From positions 16,154,618-16,218,617 of the forward strand of contig OX381714.1 in assembly GCA_947462335.1 (NCBI GenBank): DNA of 64,000 nucleotides, written 5' to 3'. The position numbers and the translations under genes were made by a program. Below the pieces are notes generated by a model. The model saw only the letters and a program-made list of their open reading frames with translations, ran no database searches and was not told the DNA's origin. This document shows positions 13,780 to 25,395 of this stretch, piece by piece. Position 1 is the first letter of the stretch. Each line of letters opens with the position of its first letter. The DNA is from Harmothoe impar (Eukaryota > Annelida > Polychaeta > Phyllodocida > Polynoidae).

Positions 13780-14160
13780 ACCTAACACAATATCTGCACT
13801 CAACTTATTACCCAATGGATTAATCCAAACTAATTAACTTAATGCGTCCAATTGCTAATTGTGTGAACCTAATTAGTAATCACCTGACCTAATTATCAAC
13901 CCTACACCAGATCTGCACTCAACTTATTACCCAATGGATTAATCTAAACTAATTAACCCAATCCTCCCAACTGCTAGTTGCCTTGACCTAATTAACAATC
14001 ACCTGACCTAATTATCAACCTAACACAAGATCGTTACTAAACTTATTACCCAATGGATTAATTTTAACCTAATTAACTTAATCCACCCAATTGCTAATTA
14101 TGTGAACCTAATTAGTAATCACCTGACCTAATTATCAACCCAACACAAGTTCATCAGCTG
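13780..14160 (+). repeat. Three tandem copies of an AATTA-rich unit of about 119 bp, LTR element
   Basis: TTATTACCCAATGGATTA recurs near 13806, 13925 and 14043, each followed by AATTAACTTAATCC-like sequence, then ACCTGACCTAATTATCAACC. No coding evidence. Confidence 0.8.
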
Positions 14161-15389
14161 TCCAATTACCAAGCAACACCAATACCTGTACTCATCAGCA
14201 TCTATATCTACATTACTATATAAACACAGTGACCACTTGCAATTATTAATAATCCAAGTGGCAATAATACCCTGTGTGTCTCTTATTCCCCAGACTCTGC
14301 ATCACTACTGCACTTACAGCTCTGCCCCTCACTGCTCCCTCTACCAGACAAAGTCTCACCAGACGACCCCAGAGTCCAACAAATGTTATCAATGTTGCTA
14401 CGTCACTAAATGTCTGAACACCCAAACAACCTGAAACTATCTGATCTCTGTTATCTGCGTGCCCAAGAATAGAAGTTGTTTACCCTGAGGGGGACAGCCT
14501 CTGTTTACCAGACTGAGTGCCTATCACCAAACTTGATACAGCAAACACTTTACACCAAACTGATACACTATACCTAGCCAATCAGCCAATTCCCTTCTAC
14601 TGATATCCCTATACTCAAATGGCATACACACAATGTGCCCTCCGTACCTATTTCTGATACTGAGCTAGACATATATCGGTGAACCTTGGTTCTACCGCTG
14701 TAAAAGCCTACAACAACAGATTCTATTTTATACCATGTATAGAGCAACTCAGACACTCTCTACGCAGTCAGACTTTGAATCAAAATAAGCTGCTCCTTGT
14801 AGAGAGCTGCTCCACAGGTCCTTTTTGAAATAGATTTTCTAACCAGCTTACTGCCACCAGTTTCCAAATATAAAATGCACCACACAGTGGGGAATTTCAA
14901 ATACCCTTTTTGGAAAGGTTTTGAAAATTATGCCACCACTCTCACTTTCATTCTCACTGCCATTCTTTCACCACTTGACAAAATACCCCAACTACCTTAC
15001 ATTAATTGAAGTACCCTTTTCAGCATACATACATGACTACCATGGTCATTACCTCCACATTAACCACACAGTTGTGTGATCTTACATAATTTTAAACCAC
15101 TCAGTACCACTTAATCAATATTACCTCTGACACATTATCACTTCAGATAAAATGCCATTTTAGCATGCATTTATCTGCTATCATTTATAATGTCATTACC
15201 ACTACATCCTCCTTAATTACCTCCTCATTCAAGTTGACCTCAAAGTTCTAAGGTCAAACTGTTGCTCCCTTATAACAAAATAGACTGGCACTCACAGTTC
15301 CATTGCGAAGATTTCTGGCCCTCAGGCAGGCTGGTGGACCCACATACAGACCACTGGTCACCTGTGGTCCCTCGTAGAGCAGCTGGATG

Positions 15390-16019
15390 AACCAACAGGC
15401 AGCGTGGCGAACCGACAGGCAGCTGGGCGAACCGACAGGCAGCTGGGCGAACCGACAGGCAGCTGGGCGAACCGACAGGCAGCTGGGCGAACCGACAGGC
15501 AGCTGGGCGAACCGACAGGCAGCTGGGCGAACAGACAGGCAGCTGGGCGAACCGGCAGGCAGCTGGGCGAACCGACAGGCAGCTGGGCGAACCGACAGGC
15601 AGCTGGGCAAACCGACAGGCAGCTGGGCGAACCGGCAGGCAGCTGGGCGAACCGACAGGCAGCTGGGCGAACCGACAGGCAGCTGGGCGAACCGACAGGC
15701 AGCTGGGCGAACCGACAGGCAGCTGGGCGAACCGACAGGCAGCTGGGCGAACCGACAGGCAGCTGGGCGAACCGGCAGGCAGCTGGGCAAACCGACAGGC
15801 AGCTGGGCGAACCGACAGGCAGCTGGGCAAACCAACAGGCAGCTGGGCGAACCGACAGGCAGCTGGGCGAACCGACAGGCAGCTGGGCGAACCGACAGGC
15901 AGCTGGGCGAACCGACAGGCAGCTGGGCGAACCGACAGGCAGCTGGGCGAACCGACAGGCAGCTGGGCGAACCGACAGGCAGCTGGGCGAACCGACAGGC
16001 AGCTGGGCGAACCGACAGG
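15390..16019 (+). repeat. 20-bp minisatellite, about 31 copies, inside the LTR element
   Basis: Unit ACCGACAGGCAGCTGGGCGA repeats with few variants: GGCAA for GGCGA near 15608, 15788 and 15828, and ACCGGCAGG near 15551, 15631 and 15771. Because the unit has no stop in any of several frames and 20 is not a multiple of three, 226-270 codon frames appear on both strands with a 20-residue period. They are not believable genes. Confidence 0.97.
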
Positions 16020-16145
16020 ACTTTCAGAATGCTGGGTGGGCACAACTGGGCAGGCCCCGACACGTAGCAGACAGGAGACCAAGAGCAGGACTTAGTTCAT
16101 TAGTAGGAGCAGCTTGCTTTGGCCTGGTAGTTTTGGCCTTAAGAA

Positions 16146-16163
16146 CCCTGGTCACAGGCACCA
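16146..16163 (-). other. Putative tRNA primer-binding site of the LTR element
   Basis: The - strand reads TGGTGCCTGTGACCAGGG, complementary to a tRNA 3' end ...CACAGGCACCA. Discriminator, seven-base acceptor strand and a T-stem beginning with C all fit tRNA geometry. The 16-base gap to the LTR is longer than usual, so the tRNA identity is left open. Confidence 0.5.
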
Positions 16164-16179
16164 AATTTACCTCACGTGT

Positions 16180-16573
16180 TGTAACATAACAACACTGAGA
16201 ATAAATGTAAAAACCAGGTTCTTTATTCTGTCCAAGCCAATACAACTCCCACTCCTGCCCTCTGCTCAGGGTCTCTCACACTCTGGGCCTCACATCTCCC
16301 TGGCCTCCAGCCACCAGGCCTCCTCCTGCACCAAAATAGCCATACTCTCTTCCGAGTGGTCCAAACCAACATCACGTCACATGCATTCTCCAATCACACA
16401 CAATCACCCCACATCAGACCACATCCACCCTCCCATACCCCCGTCTGGAACCAATTCCAAGAAGTTGCAAGGGGAGGGTGGTGGAAGAAGCAATCAACAC
16501 AAACGATAGATTAAATACAATTACATAGTGAATACTAATATAATTAATAATGGCTATACGTGGTTATATTACA
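16180..16573 (-). repeat. LTR (5' LTR of the - strand element)
   Basis: Second 394-bp copy, read as identical to 9968-10361. On the - strand it should hold the promoter of the element; AT-rich stretches near its 5' edge (TTATTAATTATATTAG) are possible TATA elements. Followed by ACAT at 16574-16577, matching the left flank. Confidence 0.9.
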
Positions 16574-16577
16574 ACAT

Positions 16578-17371
16578 CCCCCCATCCCCACTCTGTGGTT
16601 TAGCATCCTCTTGTCCTGTTCCGCGTAGAAACCCACCACAGAGATTGGGTCAGTGTCACTCCACTCTGATCCCACCGGGATGCCTTACACTTGGATCTAC
16701 GTCCTGTGACATTAGTCGACATTAAGTTGGAGTCATTGCTACATGTGTGTTTATTACTCTGGGAGTTTACTAATCAGAGATGATGATGAGGAAAACCTCG
16801 TTCCTCACCTTCGGGAGAGGGGCAGGGAGAGGCAAGGTGAGGCGTTGAGCGGACGTGTGGTACAGGAGAGGGACTCAGGAGGGTATACAATGTATTAGTG
16901 TAGGTCATTTAGATAGAGCAGGATAGTGAACATGTTGTTTAGCATAAGTTAGCTTATTTTTATTGTGGTATACTTTTGTTGGTGAATTCCATGTGCCCAT
17001 GTACGGTATATAATGGGTTCTACAGTTTGATTCTATAGGGATAACTGATTGGTAAAACTGCTACAGGAAATCCATACCATGCATGGCAGTTTCCCAAAGC
17101 ACTTGATGAAACATGCAGTTAAACTGCTATAAGACATATGTTGTATATCAAGAGGTAAAAACCCTGGGTTTTCACACTTCCACAACACAGAGGACCTGCT
17201 AATTAGATATACAGTGGGTCCCCATTATTAACCTCCCCGATATGACCCACTAATGTAAACATTTGTTTGATACAATATGAACCTGTTTTACCTTTCATTC
17301 CATAATAGCAATGCTTTAAATGTGACCATTTAATATTGTAATAACCCTTACATTCTTTGCCCTTTTTTCAG
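16578..17371. other. Non-coding, probable intron
   Basis: No frame with coding character. The last 25 bases form a good pyrimidine tract and acceptor for the exon at 17372. TACAGTGGGTCCCCATTATT at 17210 resembles a pogo-type MITE end. Confidence 0.6.
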
Positions 17372-17473
17372 GAGTTGTATAGCCGCAGTAGTAAGCGGTC
17401 CAGTCGGCCGCCACCTCAAGTCCCGCGACGAAACCCCGAAACCCGCCTTAGCTCCGGCTCATCAGAATCACAG
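17372..17473 (+). CDS. Internal exon of Pro/Ser-rich WH2 actin-regulator-like gene (first visible exon)
   Basis: A 102-nt exon (34 codons) follows a strong acceptor (pyrimidine run ending TTTTTTCAG) and ends in CAG|GTACAT. It starts and ends in phase 0. It reads ELYSRSSKRSSRPPP, then QVPRRNPETRLSSGSSESQ: basic and Ser-rich, with an RPPPQVPRR segment of the SH3-ligand type and an ELYS tyrosine that could be phosphorylated. GC content is well above the flanking intron. It joins without frame change to the exon at 27837. It has no start codon, so earlier exons must lie upstream, in or beyond this window; I could not identify one with confidence. The family assignment rests on the downstream exons. 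Confidence 0.72.
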
Positions 17474-18379
17474 GTACATTCAACTATTCATATCAATATA
17501 ATATATAGATAATGACAAATACAATTAACATATTTCAAGAGAATACTTGGACAGTGTCATGATAAATCACCATCATGTAATACAAATATCAGTAGGGTAG
17601 TGTTTCTTTAAACACCACTGACCTACAGTTCATCACGCACTGCAAAACTGTTGAGATTTAAGCAGGGTTATAATTTGCTTCAATTCCAAACTTCAGTGAC
17701 GCATATTTAGGAGAGTCATTAAATTATCTCTACGTTCATGATATATACTATTATGGGTTCATCTCTTGTCATTTGGTATCATAGACCTCATAGAGGTTAC
17801 ACAGCTGGGGAGGTCGTGGGAGGTCCCAGGCCAATTGGCACTGACTAAGAAAACAGCACCAGTTCAACCCCACGTACGGCATTGTAGTATATAAACTATG
17901 TGGCATGGGAATGGCTAGTCCTACATCAATAAGTCTTAGTTCCATCATAGACCTCCATTGAGTCTCTGCGGAGGTCTATCATGCTATGTTCTATATCAAA
18001 GGCAGAGATGGAATCGATGTCATAAAGTTATAGATAAGGGAATCTGGTGAGTGCATATGCGACACAGCTAGCATCCTTGCTATAGGTAGATGTCAGGCTA
18101 TATTCCCAGGTGGCGGGAGTGAGCCAGGTAGACCAATATACAGCAATCCATCTACTACATACTCACTGCATGGGACTTGTAATTTGTGCTTCGAAACTCC
18201 TACATTAAAATGTACTTAATTGAGGTTTTAAGCCAGTTTACGTGGATGGAATTGTCAAATCTCTATCAGGTGCTTTAAAACCCCCTTTAAAATGAGTATC
18301 CTCCAATCTCAGTCTGCCTGCATTCTCTGTCTATCTCTCTGTCTCTGTCTGAATGGCTGTCTCCCTTGCTCAATCTCCC

Positions 18380-18598
18380 TCTATGTATCGCTCTCCCCCT
18401 CTCCTCTCCCTTCCCCCCCCCCCTCTCTCTCTCTCTTTCTCTCTCTCTCCCCCTCTCCCCTCTTGCCCTCTTTCCCTATTTCCCTCTTCCCCTCTCCCCT
18501 CTCTCCTCTCCCCCTCTCCCCTCTCCCCTCTCCCCTCTCCCCTCTCCCCTCTCCCCTCTCCCCTCTCCCCTCTCTCCTCTCCCCCTCCCCTCATTGGG
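18380..18598 (+). repeat. (CT)n and CCCCTCTCCC array
   Basis: A CT tract passes into about ten copies of CCCCTCTCCC-like decamers (18490-18590). Overlapping frames of 82-128 codons are compositional. Confidence 0.95.
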
Positions 18599-19336
18599 TC
18601 AGTCTGCAGTGTAATTGGGTACTTTATCAAGCAGGTTCAGTGACCGGGGTTGGCGCTGCTGTGTGTGGGAGGATGTAGTCATTAATTCACACCCACCACT
18701 CAGTACAATGCCCCTAGACCCTATAGAACCACGTCTAGCCTCATCTAACACAATCCCTATCACACCTTTATATTGCCCTACATTATATGCCTTTGTATTT
18801 CAAATATTTGCTACAATGCCAGATTTGTATTTTAATTTTGTGTGCTACTGCCCCCCCCCCCCATGCATTGCCCTACTTATTACATGGTCTGAAGGAAACC
18901 CTTTGCAAACAAACCTATTCTTCCAAACCATGTTATATTATTTGAAAACGTTTGTATAGCTATCCATAGCTTGGTATGCCCAACCCCACGTTCTGCCGGC
19001 CATGCTGACTACCACTGCCCTCTTCTATCCTCTACCTCTCCCCTACCCTCAGATCCCCATGGTCAACTCTCATACCTTATGCTTGATATGACTGATATTC
19101 ATACATTGCCATAATGTGCATGCCTTGACCATAGAGATAATTCATTTCCCTCATCAAGGCCCACCAAGCCAAATAATTATATATATACCCATCCGGGTAC
19201 TTATTCCCTCTCCTGCTGTATTTCCACCTCTTGCGCAACCGTTATCTGCACTAATTGACAGTAACCCCTGCCCACATCCCAGAGCTTATCATTTAACGTT
19301 ATATGACTCCATCATGTGACGCTTGCGCTCACGACG

Positions 19337-19480
19337 TGACGTAGATCGTCCACGCCGTGACGTTCTATGTCAACAATGGCCAGATGGCGCCACCCACCCA
19401 CTGCATGGCGGCGGTCACGTGATCAAGCAAATTTATGAGGGGCGACTCTTTACCCCGACACCGACAGCTGGTCACGTGAT
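19337..19480 (+). promoter_or_regulatory. Cluster of CRE-like and twin GGTCACGTGAT E-box sites
   Basis: GTCACGTGAT occurs at 19414-19423 and again at 19471-19480; TGACGTAG (19337) and TGACGTTC (19358) are CRE/ATF-like. The local CpG density is high for this neighbourhood. It sits 2.2 kb upstream of the acidic first exon and could be its enhancer or promoter. Confidence 0.4.
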
Positions 19481-21696
19481 GTTGGTGTGTGAGCTTGTTC
19501 CTGGCCTGTCTGTGTAGCTTGGCCTAGGTTTCCAATATGGGACCAGCCCAGGAAGGGGCCTGCATGGTTGCCATGGTTACCATAGTTTAGTATGGCTTTA
19601 AGTCACCACATTAGTTATAATAGAGGGGGTTGGGTGGACTGAGGCCCTTCTGGGAAAACTGCATACTGCTAGAATGGCAGACTTGATCCTTTGTTTAAAG
19701 CTGCTTCTTAGAATAATATTTCAGACCAGATAACTTGAATCAATTCGATGTTTCGAATTGATGTATATAATCAGTTTCACTGAGTTAATCATATGGGAAT
19801 TACGTTATCAGTATCAAACCAGTCCAGTCATTAATTGCTCCGCTTGAAGGGATTATATTAGAATTAAAATTGTGCATTCAGAAGGTCTTCAAATTTCAAT
19901 ATTAGAATACACCTTATGTATATATTTTCTCAGAGTAAAGGAATGCATTCATCTAGTATTTATTGTAGAATCACTGGGATATCATGTCTTTACGGATTAC
20001 ATTCATAATATCAAAGATGTAACCGTTCTACCAACCTAATTAGGACCAATCAACTCAAGTATGACGTTTATTTAGAGTGATCCGGAGTCTGAGGGCCATC
20101 TCTGTGACATCTCCGGATCAAGGAGGTCATATTTAGAGCACGCGTTGCTATGGCAACCTCTCACCTCTAACCTGATCTGGGGGAGGAGGGGGGGGGGGTT
20201 GGTCATGTAGGGACCCTTATTGGAATATCAGCAACTGATACGTAGAGGCCACTATGCACTGTGTTGCATTGTTATATCAAAGTCACATGTATTTGACTAA
20301 TATGTTCATAGATCGGTATTTAGACTTATATACTACGAATTCCAAAGGCACTCAGTTTTTTTCTATCTGTGACGTCATGATCAGGTATCATATCATTGTA
20401 TAATCATAGACAGTGAGAAAGTATATCTCCAATGTAGTTACATGAGCCTGTGCACTGGAATTACACCTTTTTCTTATACAAATTATTATGTATTGTTGCT
20501 TGCCATCACAACACACCTCAGTTGGCTAGATACATGTATAGTACATGCATTGCTATACTATATTCAGAAGTACTTAGGTGGCATTATAAACAGATGTGTA
20601 TAACCCATCCCGACATATTATAATGGGGTCTGTAGTTTCAATTGGAATTTGAGCGGGTCTGTCTAGCCCTATAACTATTTAGTTTGATGGGTATGTTACC
20701 AAATTAAATGTCAACCTACATAGAACTTAGTAAGTCCATGAAGAAAATATTATTTGTTTTAATTGTTTATTTCCATCCTAACATAAATAAGCTGAATACT
20801 GATAATCTACCTGTGTAAGGTCACACCAGGCTTATTGATAATTTGTATATAATGACAAAACCGATCAGTCTGAGATTATTGAAAGATAAACCCAATATAT
20901 ATGTCCCAAACATCTTGATATACATGGCCATCTAATGTCATGATGAGAGACTGAGTATAGTGACTGCTGGTGCTAGAGCTACATTCCTGTGGACTGGAGG
21001 TAGAAGGCCCAGCTGGTTGCAGAAAATGGTCTCAATAAAAACCACAGCCTCTGACCAGTGTCCAGCCCTGCTGACAGTTGGTTCAGGTAATTCATGGATG
21101 CACAAATCTACTGTTGCCATCTCCTCCTGTGTGAGTGTTGTCTGCTCCTCCACGGCTGTTCTCTGTCTCTGTGACACCCTGGAGTAGTCCCTGGTGCCAC
21201 CTAGGAGGCACCATCAAGACCTGTCTGTTTACTTTGTGGATGAATAATTGTGGTCACCTGGAGAAAAAAAAATATCACCTGGAGAAAAATATATCACTTG
21301 AAAATCGAAATTATTCTTTATCGATTCTGATCTGAGGAATATACTACACTGCAACTGGAGCCTTAAAGGAACTATTGACACTGTTAACTTGTTGAATGGT
21401 GGCACCTGACATGGCCTATGTGGAATATAAAAACATGTTGTGGTGACTGAAGGAATAGACACATGTCGAGCATGATGAAACCTTTCAACTCAACCGATAT
21501 CATAACACTGTCTCTGTGGTGAAACTTTGTAATTCCTTTAGGTTTCTGTTATTCAAAACAAAGGAACTTGTTTATCACACTGATTTATGCCAAGAAGAAA
21601 CTTTATTAGCAGAAGGGCATTGTGTTCTATTTATCTTATAATTTAACTAGAGAGGAATTTAGGAAGGTGGAGACATTAAAGCAGAAGTGAGCGATA

Positions 21697-23979
21697 ATGG
21701 AGGGATCTAGCAATAATCAGGATGGGAAGCCTTCCTCTGTAGATGGAGCTAATTGTGACTTGGATGTTAAAGCAGAAAACGCCACTGATGCAGCTAATTC
21801 TTTGTCAATTGGAGCAATCCCTAAGCAAGAGCTCCCTGAGACTGATGGGAAATCTGATTCTTACACAGCAGTTTTAGATTTAGCAGACGATAATCAAGAT
21901 GACAGCTGTAAAGAGGAAGAAATGACATCTGAGGTGGGAGTCACTGATGGGACAGACAGAGGAGTAGGAGAGGAAGACTCTATAAGTCTGTCTGCAAGTA
22001 TGGCTGACGACGTGAGTGGTGCTGGTACCACTAGTGGGAGGGATTCATGTGGTATGTCTGAAAAAGGTGCAGACAGCCTCTCAATGCAGTCTGGAGGGGA
22101 AGCCAATGAAGGGCATCAAGTACGAGCATGTGGGGATATTGTCATACAGAATGTTGTTGACACACAAGGGCGCTGTAGTAAAATGTCGTCTGCTTCTAAT
22201 GATGTTGCTGATATTGATGTTGATGTAAACAACTCGCCTGGTTGTAACGATGGCAACAACAAGGCTGTGACACCACACCAAGATGAGGGTCGGCCCCTTG
22301 TGGATCAGGCACCCGTGGTAGACAAAGATGGAATACAGGAAGCAACAAGTAATCATGGATCGGACACAGCATCCTGTGGAGGAAATATTAGAAAGACAGA
22401 TAATGAAATGGATGCAAGATCGATTGACGCTGATGAAGACAGAGAAAAATCTGATACTACGTCTATAAATGACAACATGTCTAATAAGCTGAAGGTTAGT
22501 GATGCATCTGATAGTGAGAAGGAGGTGGCAGAGATAGCAACAGGTGTGCACATAAGCCCTAAGGTGGATGCCAATCAGCCTGATGATGTAATCATTGGGA
22601 GTTTTGACCGAGAAGACTCGGTGTCCTCAGAGGACTCTACGTCTGGCTGCAGTAGCTACACCCTGCAGGGGGAGGATGGCGGGGAGGACAGCATTAAGGG
22701 GAGGAAGGTGGAGGTCCAGGGCATGAAGTGGGGCAAGAGGGACATGTCCACAGGTCGCCAAGACTCCTCAGAGGCTGAAGAAGTAAAGGAGACAGAAGAA
22801 CAGAATGATAGCACCAAAGAAGATGCCAGTGATAATGCTGAACCAGATGGTACAAGTATAGTTAGCAAGGATACTGATGGAGAGCCTGAACTGAAGGATA
22901 TAGATAATGCTTCAATGGTGAGTTCCAGTGGTATAGCAGAGAAGGGGACAGAAGAAGATGAACGTGAGAAGACAACAGATGATGTGGAAATACTTGATGA
23001 TGGAGCAACACCAGAGAAAGAAGAAGCAAAGAAAGGAACTGAAGGAGAAGAAAGGGCAAGTGGTGAGGTAGCTGAGGATGAGGACTCAAATAAAAATATG
23101 AGATTTGGATATATCAAAGATTACCGAAACATCCATGGCCAGATCCAGGCAATTAATGAAGGCTTAAAGGAGCGTTTCCTCCGGGATATCAGAAAAGCTG
23201 CGGGGAAAACAGAGAAGAGCGTTGCAGAACTGACCCAGAAAATCGAGGGCAGCGATAACCCTGAACCAAAGGGAGCAGTTGCTGCTGCAGTTGCTCCTCC
23301 TCCTAAGGAAGTCATTAACACAGTGCAATACCGAAGCCCCTATATTGGAGCAAATTGGAAACTGCTCGAGGAGCTGGAGAGGAGATGCTCACTAAAGGTG
23401 GCACCTTCCCTCAGAGAGGTACAACCGAAAAGACGAGCTTCACTTATCATTGGGAGCACCCAGGCTAGGGGTGTAGCATCAGATATAGGGACAAAGGAGA
23501 AGAACAATACTGTGATAGGGGCTGCCCAGGGAGCTACTCCTGAGCAGGACAATGCCTCACCAGGAGCTGCTCATCCTATAAAGAGAGCCAACCCACTCCG
23601 GAAGTCAGGACCATTGTATCTGATCGGGGGCGAGCAGGCAAGAACCAGGAATACCTATGAGGAGATGAAATCGGAGTATATGAAGGAGATCAGGGAGGGA
23701 CGAGGGAGAGAGAAGACTCCCTATATACAGCGGAAGCACCCGAGTCGGGCCGGGGACGGCAAGGGTCCCACTAAATCCCTCCTACAGATTATAAGGAGGG
23801 AGTATCTATCTGACGACGAAGGCACCGATAGCTCACCAAAGCCAGATGAGAAAACTACCAATGAGGAAACCAGCCAAAAAAACGCAATGCCATCTGGGAA
23901 GCCTGCTGAGACCAAGGTCAAGGTCGAGGAGTCGGCTGAGGGGATGGTGTCCGAAACACCTGTGACCGCTGAGACGAAG
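21697..23979 (+). CDS. Large acidic open exon, probable alternative first coding exon (761 codons to the donor)
   Basis: An ATG with A at -3 and G at +4 follows an in-frame TGA nine bases upstream, so translation should begin here. The frame stays open for 792 codons, to a TAA at 24073-24075, but a strong donor AAG|GTGAGG lies at 23979/23980 in phase 0. That matches the phase-0 acceptor at 27837, and I see no AATAAA in the 300 bases after the TAA, which favours splicing over an intronless gene. Residues 1 to about 465 are low-complexity and strongly acidic (D, E, S, N, K). From residue 468 the protein becomes more ordered: a helical basic stretch near FGYIKDYRNIHGQIQAINEG, then RSPYIGANWKLLEELERR (about 546), KSGPLYLIGG (about 636) and SLLQIIRREYLSDDEG (about 694). 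I do not recognise the family. It could instead be a separate nested single-exon gene ending at 24075. Its length and marked coding composition make it very unlikely to be chance. Confidence 0.75.
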
Positions 23980-24559
23980 GTGAGGGTCATTATAGGAGGG
24001 GTCAGGCCATTTCAAGGTCAAATAGAGAGGTCAGCTGGACATGTGCAACTGGTTGTTAAGATTTTAGCTCTATAATGGGACGCATTAGGGCTGATGTATA
24101 TATATATATAATTGAGACATATATCATATATGCTGACAAGCATATAAATGTATTGAAACAGTGCAGTAAGTCCAATCAGTTCCTGCCATTCATGCTAACA
24201 TTTCGTTATTATAACAGCATGTTAGGGAAGATGGTCTATGAAAATGTATACAAGCCAATGATATAACACACCCATGTATGTTATAGGCTAGAAAAAGACA
24301 ATTCACTACGCTACTACCTCAACAGAAGAAAAAGTCACAACGTCAAGTCTATTTGCCTTTAGTATTAGATGATGGCTTTATCAGCCAACACACACAGTTC
24401 ACCCATAGTAGCACCCCCAGACCCTGTCCTGTACCTACTGTATGGGGGCGGGGGGCTGGGGGGAGGAGATAGGACGGCATATCATGTAGAGAGTAGAGCA
24501 GGGTGGGGCTGCCTGGGTACAGATAGGGGCTGGGTAGCCTGGGTACTACATGTGTGTAT

Positions 24560-24880
24560 TTAGAAGGGGTAAGGCAGGCAGACAACCAAAGAGACAGACA
24601 GATATGGGGAGGGTGGCAGACAGGGAGAGACAGATAGGTAATAAGGAATGTGAGGATGGTCCCAGGCAGGTAGGGAAAAGGGGGCACGGAGGGGATGTGG
24701 AAGCAGGAAGAGGAGAAATAGGGAAAGGTGGGGAAGGCAGGCAAAAAGAGGCTGGAAGCGGGGAAGGGAAGGAGAGAAACAGGAGAAGGTGGAAGCAGAC
24801 AGGAAGGGAAGAGAGAGGTGGCAGCAGGAAGGAAGGGCAGATGAAGGGAAATGAGGAATCAGGGAGGTGAGGGTGCAGTA
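24560..24880 (+). repeat. GGA/GGCA-rich low-complexity tract
   Basis: Purine-rich AGGAAG and GGCAGGCA units on the + strand. Apparent 106-131 codon frames on both strands follow from the composition. Confidence 0.85.
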
Positions 24881-25160
24881 GCAGCCTGGAGTGAAGTGAA
24901 GGACACAGATAACGACCCATGTTTGTTATATTGATCTGGGGTTGGACTACAGGGGGAGGTGAGCAAAGTGGATATAGGGGGGGTAGAGGTTAAGGGGCGG
25001 TGGGGGGGGGGGGATTTCAGTGGATAATGGGGTAGGAAGGTACTTGAAAGGTACAAGTCTACCCGTGGGAACTGGAGAATATGTGGGGACATCCCTATGA
25101 CCAATGTGAAGGGACATCTGTATATGGACTGTGGTGGTGTTTATTTGTGCTATTATGGGG

Positions 25161-25395
25161 TTAACCGTTTAAAAGCCGCATAAAAGTTTGATGTAGTATG
25201 CCTTCTATTGTCATGATGCATAAATGCACCCCTGGGGAACAACTCCCAAGGGATGCATTCAAGCTTCATGCTGACTTCAAAGTGTTGTTACACCTCTGAA
25301 GTGGAGGTCTCTCCAGGCCCGGGGTCGTCAGGGGTGCATTCATGCATCGTGAGGATAAAGGACATTAAAGCAGCATGCGGTCCTTGATGGCTTAA
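25161..25395. mobile_element. TTAA-palindrome MITE copy 6
   Basis: TTAACCGTTTAAAAGCCGC to GCGGTCCTTGATGGCTTAA, interior GTCATGATGCATAAATGC. Confidence 0.8.

Larger units (their letters stand above)
9968..16573 (-). mobile_element. Non-autonomous LTR retrotransposon (LARD-like), complete and young
   Basis: Two 394-bp direct repeats flank a 5818-bp interior, and 4-bp ACAT duplications border the whole unit (9964-9967 and 16574-16577). LTR ends are TG...CA with inverted tips (TGTAACATAA / TTATATTACA). Read on the - strand, an AATAAA lies in each LTR, a purine tract abuts the downstream LTR at 10362, and a TGG-starting primer-binding candidate follows the upstream LTR. No gag, protease, reverse transcriptase, RNase H or integrase reading frame is present; the interior is AT-rich and tandem-repetitive. 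It must have been mobilised in trans by an autonomous relative. As far as I can read, the LTRs match at every base, which implies very recent insertion. Confidence 0.88.
17474..21696. other. Intron sequence and putative upstream region of the acidic exon
   Basis: Contains the CT array (18380-18598), a C13 run near 18850, the E-box/CRE cluster, and X-box-like sites at 19567 and 20144. A possible tRNA-derived SINE trace (GTTCAACCC box near 17863) is too weak to call. 20940-21190 has a donor-like TTCAG|GTAATT at 21087, possibly a 5' UTR exon of the acidic exon. Confidence 0.5.

Noticed and set aside
15254..16189. Overlapping 226-270 codon open frames on both strands
   Set aside because: They are produced by the stop-free 20-bp minisatellite; the 20-residue period and presence in several frames show no coding selection.
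17763..17890. Possible tRNA-derived SINE or tRNA (GTTCAACCC box)
   Set aside because: No matching A box or cloverleaf could be drawn, and only one copy is seen.
18292..18678. Three overlapping Pro/Ser/Leu frames
   Set aside because: Translation of the CCCCTCTCCC array; same explanation for frames at 3781-4096, 7092-7325, 24349-24920 and 36599-36915.
21894..24021. Antisense frames inside the acidic exon (up to 156 codons)
   Set aside because: Shadows of the sense coding sequence; no splice or start evidence.
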